Under the pieces are notes generated by a model. The model did not search any database, was not told the origin of the DNA, and saw only the letters and a program-made list of their open reading frames with translations. Source: Zanthoxylum bungeanum (lineage: Eukaryota > Streptophyta > Magnoliopsida > Sapindales > Rutaceae). From it: a DNA stretch of 64,000 nt. The position numbers and the translations under genes were made by a program. Location: the NCBI GenBank assembly GCA_019454045.1, contig SKCR01006518.1:682001-746000 (forward strand), written 5' to 3'. Positions 21,663 to 31,095 of the stretch are shown one piece after another. Position 1 is the first letter of the stretch, and every line of letters begins with the position of its first letter.

Positions 21663-21920
21663 GCATGGAGGCGTTACGTCTCGCCGTCCCCCCATACGCC
21701 CTAGAGTCAGATATGCAAACCCATGACATTGGGGCGTTACGTATCGCCGTCCCCCAAAGTATGCCATACCTGCCCTGAAACTGGTGGTCTTGGGGCGTTA
21801 CGTCTCGCCGTCCCCCAAGCCACAAACTGGAGCTGAGGGTGCGGATCTATGCTACCACCCAAGCTCAAACTGGGGTCTAGGGGCGTTACGTCTCGCCGTC
21901 CCCCTAGCCCGTCTGGAGGA
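21663..21920. repeat. Four hairpin repeats with a constant core
   Basis: The core GCGTTACGTCTCGCCGTCCC recurs near 21671, 21733, 21793 and 21882, each time between short arms that differ yet stay complementary (ATGG/CCAT, TTGGGG/CCCCAA, CTTGGGG/CCCCAAG, CTAGGGG/CCCCTAG). A fifth partial copy follows near 21930. Confidence 0.75.
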
Positions 21921-24272
21921 TCTGAGAGCGTCCCCCTAGTCCTCAACATGTGCACATGTTTCTAAATCCGTCAATTCCGAACAGTATCTCAAGTTACATA
22001 CTGGGGTGAGGTTTTACCTCATGCCCCGAAAATCAGAAAACTCATGCTTATCAAAATCTCAAAACTGGATGAAACATCTTTCTGTAATACAGTCCTTTCA
22101 AGCTTTCGAAAACATTCATTTAAAATACTTTGAATTCTGAAAAACATTCTTAACTTTGATCCACTGTTGAAAATCTCAGCATAATATATATATATGCATA
22201 TGCATCCTCATGTTTCTTTTTATACTAGCTATGCTTTCTTGTAATGTCATATATGTACAAATACATGCTCATACACTTTTACTAATCAAACATGAATCTA
22301 ATATCATAATTTCCATAGTTATGCATACACACGTCATCAAAACTGTTCTAATACAACAAGCATCACATATATACAAACATCAAATTCTCAGTTCATAAAC
22401 TCATTTACATATATTCATATGCACATCTACTCTATGTTCATTTAAACATTCATCAAAATACTGTTACGCAAAACACATACTTACCATACCAAACTTACTT
22501 ACATCCTCCGGCAATATATATACTATTTATCTTATATACATACTTCAATACTTATGTTACTAAATACATACATATATATGTTCGTTCTTGTGTGAAATTC
22601 TACACTTGCACTCATACATGCCCAAACACATCAACTCACATACTTACTAATTTATACTTATCCCTTTATACTATCGCTTCTATGCTATTACACACATTAC
22701 ATACATACTAGGTTAATTTTACAATCACACGCTCATTATGGTTATACATATTACATAAGCTTTCTAACTATTTCCAACATTCTTGATTTTACACATAACC
22801 TAGTTTATCCGTAATATGTCTATGTTTATCTCATTGATAACTTTAATCCCATTCCCTAGGGTGTAGTTTCTACATCCCCCATACCCAAGTCTCAAAATAT
22901 ATATATATGTTCATAAACATAACATCATTATTCGTATGCTCTAACTACCTATATAAATACATATACTAGTGTATCTCTAGGCATGGGCCTCTTTATTCTA
23001 TATACTCGTGCTCATATTTACTTTTATATACATACAAATATACTTATAGTCACTTGTCCGCATCTACATGATTATACCGATTCACTTATTTCCTTCTTCT
23101 ACGTTCCTCATTACATGCATACAGGTTTCAACTTATAATTATATACAACTTCGTTATATTACTGATTTCACGTAACATTAAATTTCTTAAACAATCAAAG
23201 CATGAGTTACTTACCTGGCTAAGCGAATGCCCGCAATCCGGGTCCGATCTGTCAAAACAAATCACAACATATGTCAGAACCGCTATTTGCGGAACTTTCA
23301 ACTTATCCACAACTAAACTACAGACTTTCTTGGAATACACGAAATCTTTCTAATACTACGAATTTGAACTTCATTACTCTATTATATACTCATACACTGT
23401 TCTAAACTAACTAGATAACTCAGATTCTCGTTTTACGCGTTTGCGGAAAAAACTTACGGAAAAGTCTCTGCAAACGCTACGGAAGGGTCTTGAACCCTCC
23501 GAACTAATCCGGAATTACTCAATTATGCTCGCAATGCCATACTTATATCACAACCAATGCTACGGTCATCTAAGCTCAATCGCGCGAGAAACTTCGTTTT
23601 ACCGGAATCTCGCTAAATCTGCCGGATCGATCATATCTTATCCGATCCTTCCCGGATTCTACCACATTTATCGTTTTAACAAATTAAAACATATCCAATT
23701 CATATACAGGCAATTCGCTAAACTACGGAACTACCGAAAACATCCGAATACAAATCGATACACTTTAAAATATCAAATTTTGAACGGAAAGTCTTACCGA
23801 AATTCCGAGGCCATATTCGGACTCCCAACGGCCATAAGAACGCGCTGGTGTCGACGGAATTCCGATCGGAGCCACTGTTCGTCGTGGGTTTACTGTTCAC
23901 CGTGGCTTTCTCCCTCGTTTCGCAAGCCACCGGCCGTTGTTCGGCGAAATCAACCACGCACACTCGTAGTACTCGTCAAGGGCTTCGATTTGGTAGGTTG
24001 CTCGGGCCGTGAAACGAACCGACGAGCCGAATCCTGTTAACCCATTTCGCGCCACTTTCTTCTTCAAAACTCGTCGTTCGCCGGCGATCCAGAGTCGCCG
24101 CCGGCCACCAACAGACGCAGGGTGGCCAGGCGCTCCTTTCCCAACCGTCGTGACGGCCGGCGGTGGCCGGGAAGTGGCCGGCGCGACCAAGGGTGAATTT
24201 TGGGGGGGAGGGGTCGGGTGGAGGAAGAGTAAAAGGATTTACCATTTTTGCAATTTATTAAAACCTTAAGGC

Positions 24273-24280
24273 TTTATATA
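24273..24280 (-). promoter_or_regulatory. TATA box in the solo LTR
   Basis: On the minus strand CTAGTATATAAAGCC lies about 410 bp from the LTR start, a normal U3 promoter position. It supports minus orientation. Confidence 0.55.
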
Positions 24281-25186
24281 CTAGGCTGGAAAATATCAAT
24301 TTAGTCCCCGCGAAAATTACAAATCAGCCCATATTCTGGAACCTTCTGGAATATCGTAATTTCGGAGCCCTTTTGATGCGATTCTCGAAAAGTGTTCAAC
24401 ACGAAAGATGTTCGTCTCGGAAAAACCAGTCCGATGGTCCAAGAACAAACTCAATCGGAGTTCGTTTGCAAATTCTGTGGCTAAAACTGTAAACTTTACT
24501 CGTATAGTAAAAATCGCGTAACTGACTTTTGATCTCACGCGTTTCCCAATGCGACGAATGTTCATAAAATATTATTCTAACTCATATAACATCGCTAGAA
24601 CTCTTATTCTTCATTATTACCATGATCCAGGACTAAAACATCCGTCCGGAAATCTTCTAGAACGGTCCCGAAAATCCGGGATGTTACATAAAATTAGGGT
24701 TCTTAAGCCCTTCCAAATTTTGGGCTTTACATATATGTGATGTATTATGGAGTTTATATGATGCATATAAATTTTTGGGTTGATTGGATTTGATCTTGGC
24801 ATGTTTTGAACAAAAATGGACTAAATTATAATTAATCGAAAATTTGGGGGTGCTCTCGGCAATTGACTAAAATTTGGGGATTTGTTTGCAATCTGATTTT
24901 GATGAGTTGGACTTGTTAAAAATCATCTTAGAAATGATTTAGAATCATCTAAAATTGTATTAGACAATTTTAGGACTAAAATGATCATTTTGCAAAGTTG
25001 TGGGGCAATTCGGTAATTACCAAGAAAATTGATTTCTTGTGTAATTTTTCAGAATTTAATAATTCAATAATTAAATAAATATGTTTATTTAATTGATCCA
25101 AGAAAAATTTCGAAATCGGAAAATTTTGATTTTTCGCGATTCCGCTGCGTTACCGGATTTTCGCCATAAAAAAAACCCTTACAAAA

Positions 25187-25199
25187 TGGTTTCAGAACG
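25187..25199 (+). promoter_or_regulatory. Primer binding site of copia F (degenerate)
   Basis: TGGTTTCAGAACG begins 3 bp after the LTR end at 25183. Copia elements use initiator tRNA-Met (site TGGTATCAGAGC), so this is a mutated version. Confidence 0.7.
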
Positions 25200-25941
25200 A
25201 GTCTGATTCTGGCCACCCTAATATGATTATGCCTTTTAAATTCAATGTTTAATTTAATCTTTACTTGATGCATGCATGTGTTTATTTAATTTGATTAAAT
25301 AAAGTAAAAAACATCTTTTGCGGAAAATCCCTAATTAATAAGGTATATGTTAATTATGTATTTGATGCATATTATATGGTACGTCTTGTCAATATGGTTT
25401 ATGGATACTTTTATTTGACTACATCTGAGATCGTGCCAAAGCTGTGAGGGTGTAGCCGATAGAAATTTATTTATGTCGGATGTATATCAGATACTAGATA
25501 AATTCAAGCGAAAGCGGAATCCTGAACGTGCCAAAGCTGTCAGGGTTACGCAAGTAGCTTGAGTTTATCATTGACGAGTTTAACCTTGGTACGTCTCCTT
25601 GTGAACGTGCCAAAGCTGTCACAACAAGAAACGACCAGGACCGGAAACCCATGAGTCACTATTGAGTGATTGACAATGAGTTGTCTACCTGATGAATATA
25701 CGTAGGCGATACAGTGCCAAAGCTGTGAGCTGAAATATATTCATGAGATCCACCTTTCACTATTTGTATTTAATTTAATTATTAAATCTTTGTATTCTGT
25801 TTGGGGATTACAGTATTGCATGATTTAGTGGGAGATGCATTTTTAGATTAAAAATCTATGATCTAGTTAATGCTTTTGATATTATATGAAACTACTTTAT
25901 ATCTGCTAACCATTTTTCGTAATATATATGATAGATTTGCG
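25200..25941 (+). other. Leader of copia F with four repeated 13-mers
   Basis: No gene. GTGCCAAAGCTGT occurs at 25433, 25528, 25607 and 25714, each followed by GA or CA, in otherwise non-repeated sequence. Confidence 0.7.
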
Positions 25942-26974
25942 ATGGCGGCACAATCGAATAATCCGTTTGCGCGTATGTTGGATACGAACAAACTTAAAGG
26001 CACTGATAACTTCGTCGATTGGGATTTGGATTTAAGGATTGTCCTTGATTCTAAGAAGTTGGGATATATACTTGAGGGTCCGCAGCCCCTTGCTATGTCT
26101 GAGGATGAAACACCGGAGGAACTCCAAGTTTTCCAAGCTTGGAAAGATGATATTTAAAATTTAAATCATACATCTTAAATTTGTTGGCACCGGGACTCGA
26201 GAAACAATATTATGGCTCGACAGATGCGTATAGAATGATGATGTGATTAAGAGAATCATTCATAAACCAAGAACAAATAGTTGTTCATAAAGTTGCGATG
26301 GAACTGTTCCATGTGCGAGTGGACGAGGGGCAAGTTGTGAGCTCGTATGTTCTTCACATGATCGATTTGATCGATTAACTGAGGCAACATAATCTTCCTC
26401 TAAATGACATTCTAGGTAACAGTGTCATTCTTGGTTCGCTCCCAGCTTCATATCGCCAATTCGTGATGTACTTCAACTTGAATGAGATTATCTCTACCTA
26501 CCATGAGCTGCATAGGATGCTGATCACGGTGGAAGATGACCTAAGGAATGGAGTATCGACTCGCCATCCGAACCTACTTCACTTTCTGCTTCTTCCCAGA
26601 CCTGATCAAAGGGAAAGAAGACGAAAGCAAAGAAGAAGAATGGTTTCGGTTCTCAACAGCAGGGAAAGATAACAAAGCCCAAGAGGGCTTCCGAAGACAA
26701 ATGCCATCACTGCAGCAAAGTCAGGCACTAGAAAAGGAATTATCCTGACTATATTGCCCAGATAAGGAGGGAGATAACATCTACATCAAGTACATTTATT
26801 TTTCCAGTTATTGATATCTTACTGGCTTATGAAGCTGTTACATCTAGCTGGATTTTCGATTCTGCTTGTCCTGTTCACATTTGCAATTCGTTGCAGGTGC
26901 TGAAGGAAAGTAAGAAACTGAAGCCTGGAGAGATGCAGTTGCGCTTTGGGAGTGGATACTCTCTGGATGTAGTT
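25942..26974 (+). pseudogene. Copia F gag and start of protease
   Basis: ATG at 25942 begins MAAQSNNPFARMLDTNKLKG, typical of plant copia gag. The frame closes at 26155-26157, and gag continues in other frames (HKVAMELFHVRVDEGQVVSS, then SLPASYRQFVMYFNLNE near 26430-26490). A degenerate knuckle CHHCSKVRH follows near 26705. The protease active-site region reads SSWIFDSACPVHIC near 26845, with DSA where DTG/DSG is usual. Stops and frameshifts make it dead. At 26975 the sequence switches abruptly to the LTR of element B; the rest of protease and all of integrase are missing. Confidence 0.8.
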
Positions 26975-28946
26975 TGATGAGTGGTAAATCTATCACTATT
27001 TCCCACTCATTTAACCTAATATTCTGTATAGTTTCTTGAGTTTTGTGAATATTTTGATGTGTTTTGTGTTATTTTGTAGATAAATAAAGTTTCAGGACAT
27101 TCTGGAGGTGATTTGGAGCAAAACTATGAAAATTGGCAAAAAAGGGCAAAATGGTAATTTCTCCGCGTTGCGACGCGCCAACCCTTGGCGTTGCGACGCC
27201 TAACGTGCGCCGAGTGCTGCTATCATGCGCCGGGTCAACGGGTCAGAATCTAAAAAGTTGACTTTGCTAACGTGCGCTGTGCCACATGTCACCATCACAG
27301 AAGATTTGCTAACTTGCGCTGCCACGTGTCATCATCTCAAGTTGCCGACAATCACCACCGCCACATCATCATGACGTCACCGCCACATCATCATGACGTC
27401 ATCAATGACGTCATCACAATTATTGAGTTATCATGAACAGTGCCACGTCATCGGATAAGAATCTGAAACCGACAAATCAACGCGTGACACGTGTCACTGT
27501 TCCAACGTCGCGACGCCAAGCACTTCAGAGTCGCGACGCTGGACCCTTATCCGCGCCTATAAATTCAGCTCGAAATTTCAGATTTCAAGGCACCACTCTC
27601 TCTCTTATATTCTTTCTAAAGAGAGAGTTTCTCTCTCTAGATTCTTTTAGTTTTTTAGTTTTTTAGTTTTTAATTTTTAGTTTTGTAAATAATTTTAATT
27701 ACGTTTTGTAATAATAGTAATTTAATTTTTACTTGTTACACTTTTTACTATTTACCATGAGAATGTAACTTCCCCAGCTAGGGTGAAAGGTAATTTTTTA
27801 CTGTTACTATTTAGATTAATCTCCCTTAAAAATAATATATTCACTATTTAAAATATTGACTTAAAAAGGATACCGCCAGATTGGTCGGTTGGTAATTCAT
27901 TTTAATCTGGTTTAAACCTGACTAATAAAGGATACCGCCAGATTGGTCGGTTGGTAATTTAATTTTGGTTCCGCCTTTATGGCTGGTTGGACTTAATTTG
28001 ACTTAATCAGGATACCGCCTATATGGTCGGTTGGTAATATTATCATAAGGTTATATATTATTTTATGGGAGATATCTAAATTAGTAGTAGTAAAAGTAAT
28101 TCCTTTTACCTTAGCATTTTATTTTATTTTACTTTTCAGTTTTACTTTATGTCTTTTACTTTTCAGTATTTTTACTTTATGTCTTTTACTTTTAAGTTGT
28201 TACTAGCCCTAGTTATGTGTTAGTTATCTGGGGTTGTGATGAATTCTAATATCACCGGTTTATAAGGGGTTATTTTATAGTTTGGGTAATTTAAAGGTTT
28301 ACTTATTAAGTCTTAAGCTTAATGCTTCTTGTTGTCTGATCACCAATAAGATTGATGTGGTAAATCTAAAATGAACTAGACATAGGGATTTTAGGTTTCA
28401 GCCTTAGACTTAATAGCCCACGATCTTCCTTGAGGATAGATAACCCTTTAATAGATTTCCTTACAGGATAGGAATATACCTGTCGGGCGGGGGTAGCCAT
28501 AATTGGAACTTAAACTTAATGAATCCAGATAATTGGTTGACATAGACATATGGTTCAATTGGGTTAAACTGGGTATTTGCGTCTGACCATCGACAGAGGC
28601 TTTTGCATAATTTAGTGTTCCAGGTTAGTAAACTGATTTATTACACAAACATAAAATAATCACTTCATCTTTTAAAAGATATTAGAAGGATTCACAACCC
28701 TAGATCTTTGTGTCTTTTGTTATTTTCCTTAGTATTTTCTTTTGTCTTTTATTTATTTATTTATTTTGTAAAACCATTTTCAACCAATCAAATAATCATT
28801 CTCTTCACCCTCAATTAGATATTTGTAAATAAATAGATTCAATAATTAATAACAACAGTAGGAATTAAGTCCTCGTGGGATCGATATTTTTATACTACTT
28901 GAACGATACGTGCGCTTACGTTATACGTGTGTGTTTACGCTAGTCA
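26975..28946 (+). mobile_element. LTR of element B (relative of A)
   Basis: 1972 bp from TGATGAG to TAGTCA. The first 130 bp and the last kilobase align with the LTR of A; the U3 middle is different. That middle has GCGTTGCGACGCC-type palindromes (27166-27200, 27515-27545), three TGACGTCA sites (27372-27413), ACGT-core motifs and a TATA box at 27558-27564. It begins exactly at the break in copia F. No 3' LTR follows, so only the 5' part of B is present. Confidence 0.85.
27357..27413 (+). promoter_or_regulatory. Cluster of three TGACGTCA motifs
   Basis: TGACGTCA occurs at 27372, 27394 and 27406, the first two within a 22-bp tandem repeat (CCGCCACATCATCATGACGT core). TGACG/ACGT motifs are bZIP binding sites in plants. 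They lie about 150-190 bp upstream of the TATA box of B. Confidence 0.65.
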
Positions 28947-29078
28947 AGTTTTTGGCGCTGTTGTCGGGGACTTATATTTCCTGAGTTGTTAATTTTGAAG
29001 CTATCTAATTTACTTGTATCTAATTTTCTTTATTTTTATCTGTAATTTTTATTTCTTTCTTTTTCAGTTGATTAAAAA
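28947..29078 (+). mobile_element. Element B primer site and leader
   Basis: TGGCGCTGTTGTCGGGGA (28953-28970) is the tRNA-Asp type primer site with two C to T changes relative to A. The following roughly 105 bp align closely with the leader of A. No gene. Confidence 0.75.
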
Positions 29079-29969
29079 ATGGAACACTACTGGGAGATTG
29101 AAAGATCACGAGCTTTACTAGAAGATACACCCCAAATCTGGGAGCAACAGTCCGATTTTCTGAGGCCTGTTGTCCAGCCCAAAAATTATCACTGGATGCC
29201 AGAACCAAGCAATACTACATTTGCTCAACAGAACGAGATGGGGAGATGTATGATATGTGATGGTAACCACCCGAGCGATCAATGTATATACCGTTCAGGG
29301 TGGCAGAGCTATCAAGATCCTTCATGGTATGACGATGAAGTCCAACCTGAAAACAACGAACCAAATGAGGAACTTGAAGTTCAAGTAGATGAAGAACCTT
29401 CAACACACACACTCCGTAGGTCACAAAGGGTATCTAGACCTCCTGAACGCCTGTATTTGATACAAGAAAATAGTATTTATGTTCTTTTAGTTAAAGAGAC
29501 TGATCATTTTACCTATAGAGAATTGATGTTGGACATCGACTCCGGGAAAGGGCAAAGTGCCATGAAATCCGAGTTAGACTCAATGCATGAGAATCAAGTT
29601 AGGGATTTGGTTCCGCTTCCTGAAGGAATTGTTCCTATCGGTTGTAAATGGGTTTACAATAGGAAGCGCGGGCCTGACGGAAAGGTTGAAACCTATAAGG
29701 CCCGACTGGTAGCAAAAGGTTATATGCAGCGACCTGACGTCGACTACGATGAAACTTTTTCACCAGTAACAATGCTTAAGTCTATTAGGATTTTGTTTTC
29801 TATAGCTGCGTATCATGACTACGAGATTTGGCAAATGGATGTCAAAACGGCTTTTCTAAATGGATTTCTTGATGAAGAAATCTATATGGAACAGCCGAAA
29901 GGTTTTGCGTCCAGCGAAAACTCGGGTATGGTATGTAAGCTTAAGAAGTCCATTTATGGACTTAAATAA
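29079..29969 (+). CDS. In-frame fusion: B gag N-terminus to copia RT
   Basis: A 296-residue open frame joins two retrotransposon superfamilies. Residues 1 to about 86 match the gag-like ORF of element A and include the knuckle Cys57-Cys60-His64-Cys69. From about residue 95 it is copia pol: the linker RRSQRVSRPPERL (113-125), then the start of reverse transcriptase with CKWVYNRKRGPDG, YKARLVAKGY and the first catalytic Asp in QMDVKTAFLNG (Asp254). It stops at 29967-29969, before the YVDD motif. The junction lies around 29330-29360. It probably arose when element B lost its 3' part together with the copia integrase. Translation of the fusion is possible but unproven. Confidence 0.75.
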   Translation: MEHYWEIERSRALLEDTPQIWEQQSDFLRPVVQPKNYHWMPEPSNTTFAQQNEMGRCMICDGNHPSDQCIYRSGWQSYQDPSWYDDEVQPENNEPNEELEVQVDEEPSTHTLRRSQRVSRPPERLYLIQENSIYVLLVKETDHFTYRELMLDIDSGKGQSAMKSELDSMHENQVRDLVPLPEGIVPIGCKWVYNRKRGPDGKVETYKARLVAKGYMQRPDVDYDETFSPVTMLKSIRILFSIAAYHDYEIWQMDVKTAFLNGFLDEEIYMEQPKGFASSENSGMVCKLKKSIYGLK

Positions 29970-31079
29970 GCTTCACGAAGTTGGAATCTTCGATTCAACG
30001 AGATTATTAGATCGTCTGGTTTTCTCAAGAATTCGGAAGAATCCTGTGTGTATCAGAAGGCCAGTGGGAGCATGGTAGTATTTTTAGTCCTCTATGTTGA
30101 CGACATCCTAATCATTGGGAATGATATATGGATGTTACAAGGCGTCAAAGCATATCTCTGTAAGAATTTCTCCATGAAGGACCTGGGAGAAGCTTCCTAT
30201 GTTTTAGAGATAAAACTCTATAGAGATAGACAAAGGAAGCTGATTGGATTATCCCAATCAACGTACATAGATAAGATCTTGGAACGGTATAATATTGGTA
30301 ACTATAAGATAGCAAACATATCATTCAGACATGGAATTCATCTTTCGAAGAAAATGAGTCCACAAACAGAAGATGAGACGGTTAGAATGTCTAAACAACC
30401 TTATGCTTCGTGTTTAGGTAGCATAATGTATGCCATGTTGTGTAATAGGCCTGATATCAGTTTCGCTGTTAGCGTAACTAGTAGATATCATTCCAACCTA
30501 TGTAATGACCATTGGATGGCCATTAAACATATCCTGAAGTATCTTAAAGGTACTAAGGATAAGTTGATAATTTATGGAGGAAGTAAACTGCAAGTTAACG
30601 GGTATACGAATTCTGACTTCCAATCGGATCCCGATGATAGAAAGTCTACATCTGGATTCGTCTTTACCCTTAACAGAGGTGTAGTTTGATGGAAGAGTTC
30701 CAAACATGGGTCAACAGCATATTCCACCACTGAGGCGGAATACATTGCAGCTTCTGAAGCTGCAAAGGAAGCTGTATGGATTAGGAACTTTATCACAGAA
30801 TTGGGAGTTGTCCCAAGTATCGAGAATGAGATTCCGTTACACTGTGATAATTCTGGAGCCATTGCGTAAGCAAAGGAACCGATGGTGTATCAGAAGTCGA
30901 AGCATGTGGAACAGAAGTACCACATCATTCGAGAGATTGTGTCGCGAGGGGATATTGTCGTGTGCAAGGTACCGAGTGAAGATAATATGGCAGACCCGCT
31001 TACGTAGGCCATACCTCGAAAGTTATTTGATAAACATGTGGAGTCGATGAGTATTAGATACAATCCATATTGGCACTAG
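29970..31079 (+). pseudogene. Copia F reverse transcriptase and RNase H
   Basis: After the stop at 29967 the RT continues with LVLYVDDILIIGN (YVDD codons 30093-30104). The connection and RNase H follow: NRPDISFAVSVTSRYHSN, ILKYLKGTKD, DPDDRKSTSGF, STTEAEYIAASEAAKEA, LHCDNSGAI. In-frame stops at 29967, 30687, about 30867 and about 31004 show that it is dead; the reading ends at a TAG (31077). The RNase H catalytic acidic residues are still recognisable. Confidence 0.88.
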
Positions 31080-31084
31080 AGCAA

Positions 31085-31095
31085 GTGGGAGATTT
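31085..31095 (+). promoter_or_regulatory. Polypurine tract of copia F
   Basis: GTGGGAGATTT directly precedes the 3' LTR start TGTTGG, as is usual for copia elements. Confidence 0.75.

Larger units (their letters stand above)
20086..24688 (-). mobile_element. 4.6-kb solo LTR, Ty3/gypsy (Tekay/Del-like)
   Basis: The 4603-bp insert starts TGTAACATCCCG and ends CGGGATGTTACA (perfect 12-bp terminal inversion), flanked by TAAAA duplications (20081-20085 and 24689-24693). The empty site is visible in the 3' LTR of F near 32990. TG...CA ends and a 5-bp duplication identify an LTR; no second copy or internal region is present, so it is solo. On the minus strand a TATA box (24273-24280) and a GC-rich leader follow, consistent with minus orientation. 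Plant chromovirus LTRs with TGTAACA starts are known. The ORFs in the GC-rich 23800-24250 part show no domain I recognise. Confidence 0.8.
10376..25183 (+). repeat. 5' LTR of copia F, split by two insertions
   Basis: LTR segments are 10376-11293, 19105-20085 and 24694-25183; they align in order with 31096-33485. The gaps are element A plus its duplicated ATATG, and a 4.6-kb solo LTR plus its duplicated TAAAA. Divergence from the 3' LTR is several percent by eye, much more than between the two LTRs of A, so F is clearly older than A. No coding sequence belongs to the LTR itself. Confidence 0.88.

Noticed and set aside
21663..21920. CRISPR-like array
   Set aside because: Four short repeats with irregular spacing in plant DNA; the arms are self-complementary and differ between copies, and there are no spacers of constant size.
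23441..24269. Long ORFs in the GC-rich part of the 4.6-kb solo LTR
   Set aside because: Open frames on both strands with no recognisable domain; GC-rich sequence has few stops, so they are probably chance.
20086..24688. A DNA transposon with 12-bp terminal inverted repeats
   Set aside because: TG...CA ends, a 5-bp target duplication and an LTR-like promoter layout fit a solo LTR better; no transposase is present.
25433..25726. CRISPR-like array of GTGCCAAAGCTGT
   Set aside because: Thirteen-base words with 80-110 bp spacing in a retrotransposon leader; wrong geometry and wrong organism.
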